64,000 nt of DNA from an uncultured Prevotellaceae bacterium (GCA_900318535.1 ONKU01000002.1:1-64000); one strand, 5' to 3'; counted from the first letter of the stretch, positions 24,260 to 33,855 are shown. Notes: a model not told the origin generated them from the letters alone. Made by a program: numbers and translations.

Positions 24260-26002
24260 ATGAAGAAATTTTTACTGGTATTATCAGTGCTTGCACTGTG
24301 CGTGCAGGGCATTGACTCAAAGGTTGTGACTGTTGACCAGGCTATGGCAACAGCCAAGCAGTTTGCTACTGGTTCTAAGTCATTGAATGCATCGGGTGCC
24401 GCTAACATGCGTCTCAACTATGTTGGCAGGAACATGAAGGGCATGAATGACTACTATGTCTTCAACCGTGACGGCGGTCAGGGTTTCGTGATCGTTGCCG
24501 GTGATGACCTGTCGACTCCCATTCTGGGTTACAGCGACAAGGGTTCGTTTGACATGAAGAAGGCTCCTGAGGCCCTCCAGCTCATGCTTCAGGATTATCA
24601 GATGTACTTGGATAGGCTGCGCGAGAATCCCAAGAGCGCAACCAAGATCACATATGATCTCCAGCCCTATGGTGTATATCCCATCTGCGGTGAGGTTCAC
24701 TGGCATCAGTTCCCTCCCTACAACAACAACTGCCCCCGTTCATCCCATGCGTTGACCAGCAATGGCCGCTGCTATGCCGGTTGTGTGCCTGTGGCTTTCT
24801 CGACCATCATGAAGGGTCTGAGGCACCCGTCACGTGGCTTTGGTGAGTTCGGTTACAACTACATGCTCGATGGCAATGAGATGACTGCTTTTGCCAAGTT
24901 CAATGACTATACATACAGCTACTCTCAGATGAGGAATGGTTATGGTGAGACTGCTTCCAACGCCCAGGCCGTTTCTGAGCTGGTGTATGAAGTTGGCGTA
25001 GCTTTCCACACCATCTATTCAGGCGAGAGCAGTGACGCTCTGTTGAGGAATGTGATCCGTGGCATGATCGCTTTCTTTGACTACAACGCCAACATCCAGT
25101 ATGTTCAGAAGTCTAGCTACGAGTACAACGACAGCGTATGGTATGACATGATGTACAACGAGATCGACAACGGTCGTCCCATCTATTACATGGGCTACAG
25201 GACTATCGACAACAGCGGTAACGCCTGCAACATCGGCCACGCCTTCGTTCTCGATGGTTACGACAGAAACGGTAAGGTACACATCAACTGGGGTTTCCAG
25301 CCCGAGGAGTACAATACCTACTTTGATTGGGAGCTGCTTTCACCCAGAAGCAACTATGACTACGACCCCTATAAGTCAGGTTTCAACACCAACCAGGCTG
25401 CCATCATCGGCATTTGCCCCGATACGACCGGCATTGGTGGCGTTGTGGTTAAGAACGTGAATAAGGTGGCCGACATCATGCCCGCCAATGACCTGCGCCT
25501 CAGCATCGACGTTCAGTCGCTGAGCGGTATTTGGAATGGCACCCTGAAGTATGGTATCGTTACCAAGAACACTGATGGCACTTACAGCCCCATCGTTACC
25601 AAGACGGCCAGCAATGTTGAGATCGAGGACGGCGGTATCGTTAACCTTGACCTGACCGGTGACTATTCTGCTTACTACATGAGTCAGGGCAAGACCTATT
25701 ATGCAGTGGTTTATACTCCTTACTTCACCTATGCTACCGAGACCAACTGGATGTGGTTCCTGGATGATCCCGTGCCCTTCACCATCGGTGACTGGGTAAC
25801 TCCTCCCGATCCTCAGTTCATCCCGGGTGATGTGAACAATGACCAGCTGGTGAACATCGCCGACGTTACCGCTCTCATCGACTATCTGTTGGACAACACT
25901 AAGGAGATTAACCTCTTGGCTGCTAACATGAATGGTGATGATGCCATTAACATCGCCGACGTTACCGCTCTCATCGATTACCTCCTGAACCAGGGTGAGT
26001 AA
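24260..26002 (+). CDS. Secreted C10 (streptopain-like) cysteine protease with dockerin-like repeats
   Basis: The frame opens at 24170, but the ATG at 24260 gives a proper signal peptide (MKKFLLVLSVLALCVQGIDS) and 580 residues. The Spi-like propeptide (residues about 20-130, with DYYVFNRDGGQGFVIVAGDD) precedes the mature enzyme. Catalytic Cys175 lies in AGCVPVAFSTIM, His327 in NIGHAFVLDGYD, and the oxyanion region in WHQFPPYNNNCP. C10 enzymes include streptococcal SpeB and Bacteroides BfP proteases. The C-terminus has two dockerin-like repeats, NIADVTALIDYLL in both. It follows the three M6 proteases but has its own promoter and leader, so it may be controlled separately. Confidence 0.93.
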   Translation: MKKFLLVLSVLALCVQGIDSKVVTVDQAMATAKQFATGSKSLNASGAANMRLNYVGRNMKGMNDYYVFNRDGGQGFVIVAGDDLSTPILGYSDKGSFDMKKAPEALQLMLQDYQMYLDRLRENPKSATKITYDLQPYGVYPICGEVHWHQFPPYNNNCPRSSHALTSNGRCYAGCVPVAFSTIMKGLRHPSRGFGEFGYNYMLDGNEMTAFAKFNDYTYSYSQMRNGYGETASNAQAVSELVYEVGVAFHTIYSGESSDALLRNVIRGMIAFFDYNANIQYVQKSSYEYNDSVWYDMMYNEIDNGRPIYYMGYRTIDNSGNACNIGHAFVLDGYDRNGKVHINWGFQPEEYNTYFDWELLSPRSNYDYDPYKSGFNTNQAAIIGICPDTTGIGGVVVKNVNKVADIMPANDLRLSIDVQSLSGIWNGTLKYGIVTKNTDGTYSPIVTKTASNVEIEDGGIVNLDLTGDYSAYYMSQGKTYYAVVYTPYFTYATETNWMWFLDDPVPFTIGDWVTPPDPQFIPGDVNNDQLVNIADVTALIDYLLDNTKEINLLAANMNGDDAINIADVTALIDYLLNQGE

Positions 26003-26045
26003 TTCTATGATCCGTTACTGAAACTGCTTGAATAGCAATATGACC

Positions 26046-26080
26046 GTGTCGAGGGTGCCCAGCGCCCTCGACACTTTTTT
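26046..26080 (+). terminator. Terminator of the C10 protease gene
   Basis: GTGTCGAGGG (26046-26055) pairs perfectly with CCCTCGACAC (26065-26074), followed by TTTTTT. A textbook intrinsic terminator. Confidence 0.92.
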
Positions 26081-26145
26081 ATCACAAATGCCATGCAAAA
26101 CATGTAAAAGTAACCAAATTTTGTGTTTCTATCAGTAAAATTCGT

Positions 26146-26153
26146 TATCTTTG
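26146..26153 (+). promoter_or_regulatory. -7 element TATCTTTG for the polyferredoxin operon
   Basis: TATCTTTG lies 38 bp before the start codon, with TTTTG at 26119-26123 as a possible -33 at slightly long spacing. Confidence 0.65.
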
Positions 26154-26191
26154 CCCCAATCAACTAATAATCATTCACATTCTATATCATT

Positions 26192-27685
26192 ATGCTAAGG
26201 AAAATCCGCATTACACTGGCCGCCATCATGATGGTCTTGGTCACGATGCTGTTTCTTGACGTGAGCGGCGTGCTGCACCACTATTTGGGGTGGACGGCGC
26301 GCATCCAGTTCCTGCCCGCGTTACTGGCACTCAATGTAGTGGTCATCGTGGCGCTGGTGCTGCTCACCCTCATTTTCGGCCGCATCTATTGCTCGGTAAT
26401 TTGCCCGCTGGGCATCTTCCAGGACATCGTCTCGTGGATTCATGGCCGCAGCAAGAAAAATCGCTTCACCGCCAGCCCCGAGAAGCGCTGGTTGCGCTAC
26501 GGCGTGCTGGCCTTGTTCGTTATCGCCTTCATCGCCGGCGTACACTCGCTGGTGGCTCTGCTGGCGCCTTACAGCAGCTATGGCCGCATGGTGACCAACC
26601 TGCTGCTGCCCGTCTATCAGTGGGGCAACAACCTGTTGGCTTTGATAGCCGAGCGCGTCGACAGTTACGCCTTCTATGGTGTTGACGTGTGGATCAAGAG
26701 CCTGCCCACCTTCCTCATTGCCCTGGCCACGTTCATCATCGTCGTGGTGCTGGCATGGCGCGGAGGTCGCACCTATTGCAACACCATCTGCCCTGTGGGA
26801 ACCATTCTGGCCCAGCTGGCGCGTTTCTCATGGCTCAAGGTCTATTTTGATGCCGACAAGTGCAAGTCGTGCAGCCTGTGCACCAAGAACTGCAAGGCTT
26901 CCTGCATTGACTTCAAGACCCATAAGGTGGACTACACCCGCTGCGTGACCTGCGGCAACTGCCTGGAGAAATGTAACTTTGGTGCCCTGCAATACGGCCA
27001 TCCCAAGGCTGCTCCTGCTCCTGTACAGGCCGACGGCGACGGACAACCCGCTGCCGACAACGCCCGCCGTGCGTTCCTCGTGGGAACGGCCATCGTGGGT
27101 GCCGATGTCGCCCTGGCCCAGGCGGCCAAGAAGGTAGACGGCGGTCTGGCCGTCATCCAGGACAAGAAGCCGGCCAAGCGTTCGACGCCCATCGTGCCTC
27201 CTGGTGCTGTCAGTGCCAAGCATTTTGCCCAGCACTGCACCGCTTGCCAGCTGTGTGTGGCCAAGTGTCCCAACGGCGTCTTGCGTCCCTCCAGCGACCC
27301 CATGCGCCTCATGCAGCCCGAACTGAGCTTTGAGCGCGGTGCCTGCCGTCCCGAGTGCGTTGAATGCTCCACCGTGTGTCCCACGGGCGCTATCAAGCCC
27401 ATTACCGTGGCACAGAAGTCCTCGACCATGATTGGCCATGCCGTTTGGGTCAAGGCCAACTGCATCGTGCTCAGCGACGGCGTTGCCTGCGGAAACTGTG
27501 CCCGCCATTGTCCCGCTGGAGCTATCATGATGGTGCCCAGTGATCCCGACGATGATACCTCGCCCATGGTACCTGCCGTGAACACGGCCATGTGCATCGG
27601 ATGCGGCACCTGCGAGTTTGTATGCCCGTCCAGGCCCTTCAGCGCCATCTATGTCGAGGGACACGAGATCCACAACGAGATTTAA
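26192..27685 (+). CDS. 4Fe-4S membrane protein (NapH/polyferredoxin type)
   Basis: The 497-residue protein has four predicted membrane segments in the N-terminal 200 residues, with CxxxCP motifs after two of them (YCSVICPLGIFQD, YCNTICPVGTILA), as in NapH/CcoG/YccM proteins. The soluble remainder carries several ferredoxin clusters: CKSCSLCTKNC, CVTCGNCLEKC, CTACQLCVAKC, CVECSTVC, CGNCARHC and CIGCGTCEFVC. It should pass electrons from the quinone pool or a soluble donor across several Fe-S centres. A Tat-like internal segment (ARRAFLVGTAIVG) divides the ferredoxin parts, suggesting that a domain acts outside the cytoplasm. The partner is probably the Tat-exported aldo/keto reductase 34 bp downstream. 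Confidence 0.88.
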   Translation: MLRKIRITLAAIMMVLVTMLFLDVSGVLHHYLGWTARIQFLPALLALNVVVIVALVLLTLIFGRIYCSVICPLGIFQDIVSWIHGRSKKNRFTASPEKRWLRYGVLALFVIAFIAGVHSLVALLAPYSSYGRMVTNLLLPVYQWGNNLLALIAERVDSYAFYGVDVWIKSLPTFLIALATFIIVVVLAWRGGRTYCNTICPVGTILAQLARFSWLKVYFDADKCKSCSLCTKNCKASCIDFKTHKVDYTRCVTCGNCLEKCNFGALQYGHPKAAPAPVQADGDGQPAADNARRAFLVGTAIVGADVALAQAAKKVDGGLAVIQDKKPAKRSTPIVPPGAVSAKHFAQHCTACQLCVAKCPNGVLRPSSDPMRLMQPELSFERGACRPECVECSTVCPTGAIKPITVAQKSSTMIGHAVWVKANCIVLSDGVACGNCARHCPAGAIMMVPSDPDDDTSPMVPAVNTAMCIGCGTCEFVCPSRPFSAIYVEGHEIHNEI

Positions 27686-27719
27686 CCCATAACCAACACC
27701 TTATCAAGAAATTATCATT

Positions 27720-29171
27720 ATGAATGATCAACATCATAACGACAGTCAGCAGGGCGGCAAGAAATTGAGTCGCCGCACTTTCCTCAAGGCGCTGGGACTG
27801 GGAACTGCAACAGCCGCCGCGCCAGCTATCGTGAGCTGCGCCAGCGCTGATGGCCCCAAGGCTCCCGCCCAGGAGCCCCCTGTGGGCAAGATGACCTACC
27901 GCGTGAACCCCAAAACCAAGGAAAAAGTCTCCATCCTGGGTTACGGCATGATGCGCCTGCCTGCCACCAACGGCAAACCCTTCGGTCGCGACAACGATGC
28001 CGTCATCGACCAGGAGATGGTCAACAAGCAGGTGGACTATGCCATCGAGCATGGTGTGAACTACTTCGACACGTCGCCCGCCTACAGCCGCGGCCTGAGC
28101 GAACATGCCACAGGCATCGCCCTCAGTCGTCACAAACGTGAAGAATTTTTCATCGCCACCAAGCTCTCTAACTTCGATCCTGCGACCCAGACCCGTGCCG
28201 CCAGCATCGAGATGTTCCAGAACTCCCTCAAGGAGCTCCAGGTCGATTACATCGACTACCTGCTGCTGCACTCCATTGGCGGCGGCACCGGCGAGGAGGC
28301 CATGGAGCTGTTCAGGCAGCGCTATATCTACAACGGCATCCTCGACTACCTGATGGAGCAGCGTGAGAAAGGCGTCATCCGCAATTTGGGTTTCTCCTAT
28401 CATGGCGAAATTGCCGTGTTTGACTACCTGTTGGACAACCACGACAAGTACAAGTGGGATTTTGTGCAAATCGAGCTCAACTACTTGGACTGGAGGCATG
28501 CTAAAGATTTCAGCGAGGAGAACACCAACGCCGAGTACCTCTATGCCGAACTGAGCAAGCGGAACATCCCCGCCGTCATCATGGAGCCCTTGCTGGGCGG
28601 CCGTCTGGCCTCGCTGCCCAAGCCGCTGGCGCGCAAGATCCTGGCCCGTGACCCCGAACGCTCGCTGGCCTCGTGGGCCTTCCGCTTTGCCGGCTCATTC
28701 CCCGGCGTGTTGACGGTGTTGAGCGGCATGACCTATATGGAACACCTCAAGGAGAACCTGTGCACCTACTCCCCGCTGGAGGAATTGACCGACGAGGAGA
28801 AGCAGTTCCTCTACGGCATCGCCGACGAAATCGTGGGTTACAACACCATCCCCTGCAACGACTGCAAGTATTGCATGCCGTGCCCCTATGGCATCGACAT
28901 CCCGGGTGTGCTCACCCACTACAACAAGTGCATCGCCGAGGGCAACCTTAGCCGTGACCGCAACGATCCCGATTACGCCCGCGCCCGCAAGGCTTTCCTC
29001 ATCGGCTACGACCGCAGTGTGCCCCGCCTGCGCCAGGCTGACCACTGCGTGGGCTGCGGCAAGTGCATCGAGCATTGCCCGCAACGCATCCAGATTCCCC
29101 GCGAGATGGAACGCATCAACAACTACGTCGAGGCCCTCAAGCAGGGCATCGACCGCGGCCTCGAGGCGTAA
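27720..29171 (+). CDS. Tat-exported aldo/keto reductase with 4Fe-4S domain
   Basis: The 483-residue protein begins with a twin-arginine signal (LSRRTFLKALGLG, Arg18-Arg19) and a lipobox-like IVSCAS with Cys40, so it is probably a Tat-dependent lipoprotein. The aldo/keto reductase barrel follows, with catalytic Asp/Tyr in FDTSPAY, Lys in IATKLS and His in LLLHSIGG. The C-terminus has two cysteine clusters (CNDCKYCMPCPYGI and CVGCGKCIEHCPQ) that should bind 4Fe-4S centres. The substrate is unknown. The preceding polyferredoxin is the likely electron partner. A cytoplasmic relative lacking the signal lies at 56352. Confidence 0.9.
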   Translation: MNDQHHNDSQQGGKKLSRRTFLKALGLGTATAAAPAIVSCASADGPKAPAQEPPVGKMTYRVNPKTKEKVSILGYGMMRLPATNGKPFGRDNDAVIDQEMVNKQVDYAIEHGVNYFDTSPAYSRGLSEHATGIALSRHKREEFFIATKLSNFDPATQTRAASIEMFQNSLKELQVDYIDYLLLHSIGGGTGEEAMELFRQRYIYNGILDYLMEQREKGVIRNLGFSYHGEIAVFDYLLDNHDKYKWDFVQIELNYLDWRHAKDFSEENTNAEYLYAELSKRNIPAVIMEPLLGGRLASLPKPLARKILARDPERSLASWAFRFAGSFPGVLTVLSGMTYMEHLKENLCTYSPLEELTDEEKQFLYGIADEIVGYNTIPCNDCKYCMPCPYGIDIPGVLTHYNKCIAEGNLSRDRNDPDYARARKAFLIGYDRSVPRLRQADHCVGCGKCIEHCPQRIQIPREMERINNYVEALKQGIDRGLEA

Positions 29172-29194
29172 TTTCCTCAACAGGACCCATCAAC

Positions 29195-29231
29195 AAACAG
29201 TCGCCTGGAACCATCCGGGCGACTGTTTTTA
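29195..29231 (+). terminator. Terminator of the polyferredoxin-AKR operon
   Basis: An 11-bp perfect stem AAACAGTCGCC (29195-29205) pairs with GGCGACTGTTT (29218-29228), and the T-run continues after it. It also lies near the end of the convergent permease gene. Confidence 0.85.
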
Positions 29232-29250
29232 TGTTTGTTGAAAAATCGGC

Positions 29251-30492
29251 TTACTCGTAGCGCAGGGCCTCGATGGGGTCGAGGTTGGCGGCTTTCTTGG
29301 CGGGATACCATCCGAAGAAAATGCCCGTGACGGTGCACACCATGAATGCGAGCAACACGGTCCACGGCTCGACCGAGATAAGGATATGGTACTCGGTATA
29401 GTTCATCATGATGAACCTGGCCAGATAGGCGATGCCGCCCCCGATCAGCACGCCGATAAGGCCTCCGGTGACACTGATCATGATGGCCTCGATGAGGAAC
29501 TGGCTCATGATGTCAATGGTGCGGGCGCCCACGCTCATGCGCAGACCGATCTCGCGCGTGCGCTCGGTTACACTCACATACATGATGTTCATGATGCCGA
29601 TGCCGCCCACCAGCAGCGAGATGCCGGCGATGCACGAGAGCAGCAGCGTCAGGATGTTCATTACCGAATCGACCATCGAGGTGGCTTCCTCGAGAGAATT
29701 GATCCTGAAGTCCTGGATATCGGTATCTTTGAGTTTGTGGTTGGTGCGCAGGATTTCGGTCACATCGTCCACGGCCAGCGAGGTCATGGCCTTGCTGGTA
29801 GCCGCTGCATAGATCATGTCGAAATAGTTTTGTGACGTCATGCGCTTCATCACCGTCGTGTAGGGCATGAGCACGATGTCGTCCTGGTCTTGGCCAAAGG
29901 CGGTGCGCCCCTTGCTCTTGAGCACTCCGACAACCCTCACGGGGATATTGTTGATGCGGATGACGGCCCCGATGGGGTCGGCGTCTTTGGTAAATAGCTT
30001 ATCGACGACCGTTTTGCCCAGGATGCACACCTTGGCCGAGCCCTTGATTTCGTTCTCGGTGAACATGTCCCCTTCGGTGATCGAGAGGCCGTTGATGGCC
30101 AGGAATTCATTGTTCACACCCTGCAAGGTGCAGCTGTGGTTGTTCTTGCCGTTGATATATTGTCCTGACGAGTATACCATCGGGCAGACGGCCTTCAGGT
30201 ACTTGTTCTTCTCGAGAATGCTCTGATAGTCGGCCTGGGTGATGGCTTGGTTATACTCGGGAAGCCAATTACCACCCACTTCTTCATAGTCCGGTCCTGG
30301 AATGATCATGAATGTGCCGGGGTCCACATCGGCGATTTCCTGCATGATGGTCGCCTTGGAACCGGTGCCCAGGGCCAGCATGATGATGACCGACGACACG
30401 CCGATGATGATGCCTAGCATGGTGAGGAAACTGCGCATCTTGTTGGCGCCGATGGCCTTGAGAGCTATTCTAAATAAACTAAGGATATTCAT
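29251..30492 (-). CDS. MacB-type ABC transporter permease
   Basis: This 413-residue protein has the MacB/LolC topology: an N-terminal membrane helix (MRSFLTMLGIIIGVSSVIIMLALG), a large MacB-PCD periplasmic domain, and three C-terminal helices. These include GGIGIMNIMYVSVTERTREIGLRMSVGA and the final IALRYE-type end (PIEALRYE). Unlike E. coli MacB, the ATPase is a separate protein encoded upstream. With the adaptor and TolC genes it forms a tripartite efflux pump likely to export peptides, macrolides or lipids. The intercistronic spacer upstream of the start contains heptamer repeats. Confidence 0.93.
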   Translation of the reverse strand: MNILSLFRIALKAIGANKMRSFLTMLGIIIGVSSVIIMLALGTGSKATIMQEIADVDPGTFMIIPGPDYEEVGGNWLPEYNQAITQADYQSILEKNKYLKAVCPMVYSSGQYINGKNNHSCTLQGVNNEFLAINGLSITEGDMFTENEIKGSAKVCILGKTVVDKLFTKDADPIGAVIRINNIPVRVVGVLKSKGRTAFGQDQDDIVLMPYTTVMKRMTSQNYFDMIYAAATSKAMTSLAVDDVTEILRTNHKLKDTDIQDFRINSLEEATSMVDSVMNILTLLLSCIAGISLLVGGIGIMNIMYVSVTERTREIGLRMSVGARTIDIMSQFLIEAIMISVTGGLIGVLIGGGIAYLARFIMMNYTEYHILISVEPWTVLLAFMVCTVTGIFFGWYPAKKAANLDPIEALRYE

Positions 30493-30496
30493 AGTC

Positions 30497-30540
30497 GTTC
30501 CTAACTCCTAACTTCTAACTCCTAACTCCTAACTCCTAAT
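30497..30540 (-). repeat. Heptamer tandem repeat in the ribosome-binding region of the permease gene
   Basis: Read in gene direction the spacer is about six copies of GTTAGGA, one of them changed to GTTAGAA. It ends about 5 bases before the ATG at 30492. Each unit contains a Shine-Dalgarno-like AGGA, so copy number could tune translation of the permease relative to the ATPase. Confidence 0.85.
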
Positions 30541-30544
30541 TATC

Positions 30545-31291
30545 TTAGTCTTCTTCGACGGGAAGCGAGGCCAGTTTCTCGGCCGCATCCAGGATATGGT
30601 CATTCACGCGGTCTTCCCGCAGCTTACCGTCACTCAGGGTGATGGTGCGCGTCGAGTATTGCGCGATTTCGGGATTGTGGGTCACAAAGATGATGGTGCG
30701 CCCCTCGGCATGAAGTTTTTGGAACAGCACAAGGATCTCAAACGACGTGCGGGTGTCCAGGTTACCCGTCGCCTCGTCGGCCAGGATGACGGCGGGGTCG
30801 TTGACTAGGGCGCGGGCGATGGCCACGCGCTGCATCTGGCCGCCCGACATCTGGTTGCTCTTGTGGTTCAGGCGGTCGCCCAGCCCCACACGCTGCAGGG
30901 CGGTGACAGCGCGTTCGCGGCGCTCGCGGGCACCGATGGCGCTGTTGTACATCAGCGGCAGTTCCACGTTCTCGACTGCGGTGGTCTTGGCCAGCAGATT
31001 ATAGCTCTGGAACACAAAGCCGATCTTGCGGTTGCGCAGCACGGCACGCTGGTTCTTGCTCATGGAGCGCACTGGGGTGCCATCCAGGCGGTATTCGCCG
31101 CTCGTGGGCGTGTCCAGGCAGCCCAGGATGTTGAGCAACGTCGATTTGCCCGAACCCGAGGTGCCCATGATGGTGACGAACTCGCCCTCGTGGATGGTGA
31201 ACGACACGCCGCGCAGGGCGTGAACAGTCTCCTCGCCCACCACAAAGTCGCGACGGATGCCCTCAAGTTCTATGACGGGTTTCTGTGTCAT
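30545..31291 (-). CDS. ABC transporter ATP-binding protein (MacB/LolD type)
   Basis: The 248-residue protein has Walker [12 protein letters not shown]-loop FVFQSYNLL, signature [15 protein letters not shown], Walker [12 protein letters not shown] and the H-loop VTHNPE, all intact. It follows the adaptor gene by 3 bp. It powers the efflux pump formed with the neighbouring permease, periplasmic adaptor and TolC-like channel. Substrate specificity cannot be read from the sequence. Confidence 0.95.
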   Translation of the reverse strand: MTQKPVIELEGIRRDFVVGEETVHALRGVSFTIHEGEFVTIMGTSGSGKSTLLNILGCLDTPTSGEYRLDGTPVRSMSKNQRAVLRNRKIGFVFQSYNLLAKTTAVENVELPLMYNSAIGARERRERAVTALQRVGLGDRLNHKSNQMSGGQMQRVAIARALVNDPAVILADEATGNLDTRTSFEILVLFQKLHAEGRTIIFVTHNPEIAQYSTRTITLSDGKLREDRVNDHILDAAEKLASLPVEED

Positions 31292-31294
31292 TGT

Positions 31295-32452
31295 TTACTT
31301 CTTTTTGTCTTTATCCTGCTTGGTGGCGTCTTTTTTGTCGGTCGGCGTGGTTGCACCGATCTCAAAGCTCTGGATCACGGTGGAGCCTTCCTTCATGCCG
31401 CCGATGATCTCGGTGCGGGTGCCGTCGGTCACGCCGATTTCCACCTTGTGGGCCGTGAGCACGTTGCCGTCGAGAGTCCACAGTTTGTGCTCGGCGGTCG
31501 TGTCTTTGATGACGTATTTCTTGCCGAAGACGCTGGGCTCGGGTGTGAAGCGCAGGGCTGCAGCGGGAACGCTCATGACTCCACTGCGTTCCATCGTGTA
31601 GATGGTGATGTTAGCGGTAAGGCCCGGTTTGAGTTTGAAGTCGGCATTGGGCGCGCTGATGACTACCTCATAGGTCACCACATTGTTGGTGGTGACGGGA
31701 TTCTGGCGCACCTGCTTCACGCTGCCCGAGAACACGTCGTCAGGGTAGGCATCGACGGTGAACGTCACGCGCTGGCCCTCGCGCACCTCGCCGATGTCGG
31801 CCTCATCGACCTTGGCGATGCACTGCATGTCGGTCAGGTCCTTGGCGATGCGGCAGATGGACGGTGTACTGAACGACGAGGCCACGGTCTGGCCTTCCTC
31901 GACCGACTTGCTGATGACCACGCCGTCGATGGGAGAATAAACGGTGGCATACCCCAGGTTGGTCTTGGCCCTGGCGACATCCTGCTGGGCTATCCTGACG
32001 CTCTCCTGGGCCTTGCGGTAGTTCTCGAGTGCGATATCATACTCCTGCAGGCTCACCAGGTCTTTCTGCTTGAGCTCGGCAAAGCGGGCGTAGTTCTTCT
32101 TTTGGTAATCCAGCTCGATCTGTGCCGTGCGCAGGTGGGCCTGGGCCGAGGTGAGGTCACTCAACAGGTTGGTGCGGTCCAGTTCGGCAATGACCTGTCC
32201 GCGCCTCACCACGCTGTTATAGTCCACATACAGCCGCTTGACGATACCCGATACCTGTGTACCCACATCGACGGTCTTGACAGGCTCGATGGTGCCTGTG
32301 GCGGTGATGGTCGTGGAGATGTCACCGGGCTCGACTTGGGTGGTCTGGAAATTGATGACCTCGTTCTTGCCCTTGTTGGCAACCGTTGCGATGATGCCTG
32401 CAATGATGAGCAGGGCAAGCACGGCCAGGATGATTTTTGTTCTCTTCTTCAT
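31295..32452 (-). CDS. Efflux periplasmic adaptor protein (MacA/HlyD family)
   Basis: The 385-residue protein has one N-terminal membrane anchor (IILAVLALLIIAGIIATVA). A lipoyl-like half-motif follows (GTIEPVKTVDVGTQVSGIVKRL), then a long coiled-coil hairpin (about residues 95-160), the second lipoyl half (VYSPIDGVVISKSVEEGQTV) and beta-barrel domains. It bridges the inner-membrane permease and the outer-membrane TolC channel. A charged tail (TDKKDATKQDKDKKK) ends it. It is the second gene of the tolC-macA-ATPase-permease operon. Confidence 0.93.
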   Translation of the reverse strand: MKKRTKIILAVLALLIIAGIIATVANKGKNEVINFQTTQVEPGDISTTITATGTIEPVKTVDVGTQVSGIVKRLYVDYNSVVRRGQVIAELDRTNLLSDLTSAQAHLRTAQIELDYQKKNYARFAELKQKDLVSLQEYDIALENYRKAQESVRIAQQDVARAKTNLGYATVYSPIDGVVISKSVEEGQTVASSFSTPSICRIAKDLTDMQCIAKVDEADIGEVREGQRVTFTVDAYPDDVFSGSVKQVRQNPVTTNNVVTYEVVISAPNADFKLKPGLTANITIYTMERSGVMSVPAAALRFTPEPSVFGKKYVIKDTTAEHKLWTLDGNVLTAHKVEIGVTDGTRTEIIGGMKEGSTVIQSFEIGATTPTDKKDATKQDKDKKK

Positions 32453-32478
32453 GATGATCTATCGTTTTGTTGTTGAAT

Positions 32479-33855
32479 TCAGAAATTGACGGGCTCGCCG
32501 TTGTAGTACTTGAGCAGGGCCATATTGAGCAGGGCCTCATACTTGGCTCGCAGCATCTGCTGAATGGCGGTGCTCAGGTTGGTCTTGTCCTGCGTCAGTT
32601 CAACGATGTTTTTCAGGCCCAAGCGGAACTGCTCGCTGGTCAGGTCATAGCTCTGGCGGCAGTAATCCACTTTCTCTTTGGCAGCGATGTAGCGTTGCTG
32701 GTTGTTGCGGCCCTGCAGCCAGTAGTTCTCGATGGTCTTCCACAGGGTCTTTTGGGTCTCGACCATGTCCAGATAGGCGGTTTCGCGCTCCAGACGGGCT
32801 CTGGCGACAGCATTCTTGGTCCTGCCATGGTCCCAGATGGGGATGCTCAGGCTCACGCCGATGCCGTTGTTCCACTGGTTCTTCAACTGGGTGAACATGT
32901 TGCCGTTGCCCGTTGAGTTGGTGGTGCTGATGCCGGCGCTGGCGTTGATCACAGGCCTGTTGCCTGCCTTGGCAATCTCCTCGTCGATATAGGTCTTGTC
33001 CATCGCCAGCTGCTGTGCCTTGAGCTCGGGTCGCGAGGCGACGGCGTTCTGGAACACCGTCTGCTTGTCGGGTAGGTCGGCCAGCACATCGCCCGTCAAC
33101 TGCGGGTCGGCCAGCAGCAGCGTCTCGTCCCCGTCAAGCTCCATCAGCTGCTTGAGCTGCAGGCGGTAGCCGTCGAGCGCGGTCTCGTCGGCAACTTTCT
33201 GGTACTTGTCCTGGGCCAGCTGCGACTCGAACTGCGACACGTCGGCCTTGTTGAGCAGGCCTGCCTGCTTGCGGGCGCGTGCTTGCTCGAGTTGGGTCTC
33301 GGCCAGGGCAATCAGTTCATCGTCATGCTTCACGGCATCCTGCGAGTAGAGGATCTGCACATACAGCTGCGTGATTTGCTCCTCAATGTTCAATTCGCTG
33401 GCCTGCACCTGCAGTTCGGCAATCTGCGAATTGATCTCGGCCAGGCGGATGTTGTTTTTGGTCTGGCCGCCGTTGTACAGGTTCATCGAGGCATTCAGGC
33501 CATAGTTGCCGCTGTAGCTGTTCTTGTTGCTGAACGATACCACCTCAGAGCCGATGACGCCGCTGTAGCTCTCCTGGAACGGGCGGTTGCTCACATACTG
33601 GCTGGTGGAGAAGTCCACGGTGGGCAGGCGGTTGGCCTTGGCATCCTTCAGGTCAATCTGTGAATTGAGAACCCTCACCTTGTTGCGCTGCACGGTGATA
33701 TTCTGCTGCTTCGCCCAGTTGATGCAGTCCTGCAACGTCCAGGTATAGGGCTTCTCGACCGCTGCGGGGCTCGTTTGGGCTGTGGCGCCTGGGGCCGTGA
33801 GGGCCATGCAGGCGGCCAATATTATACTGCCGATTGATTTCATTCGAACTGTCAT
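32479..33855 (-). CDS. TolC-family outer membrane efflux protein
   Basis: The 458-residue protein has a signal peptide ending near ATAQTS and two OEP repeats of alpha-helical hairpins and barrel strands (YTWTLQDCINWAKQQNITVQRNKV at the start; NIVELTQDKTNLSTAIQQMLRAKYEALLNMALLKYY at the end). It forms the outer-membrane channel of the pump. It is the first gene of the operon, preceded by a well-spaced promoter at 33978-34008. Confidence 0.93.
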   Translation of the reverse strand: MTVRMKSIGSIILAACMALTAPGATAQTSPAAVEKPYTWTLQDCINWAKQQNITVQRNKVRVLNSQIDLKDAKANRLPTVDFSTSQYVSNRPFQESYSGVIGSEVVSFSNKNSYSGNYGLNASMNLYNGGQTKNNIRLAEINSQIAELQVQASELNIEEQITQLYVQILYSQDAVKHDDELIALAETQLEQARARKQAGLLNKADVSQFESQLAQDKYQKVADETALDGYRLQLKQLMELDGDETLLLADPQLTGDVLADLPDKQTVFQNAVASRPELKAQQLAMDKTYIDEEIAKAGNRPVINASAGISTTNSTGNGNMFTQLKNQWNNGIGVSLSIPIWDHGRTKNAVARARLERETAYLDMVETQKTLWKTIENYWLQGRNNQQRYIAAKEKVDYCRQSYDLTSEQFRLGLKNIVELTQDKTNLSTAIQQMLRAKYEALLNMALLKYYNGEPVNF

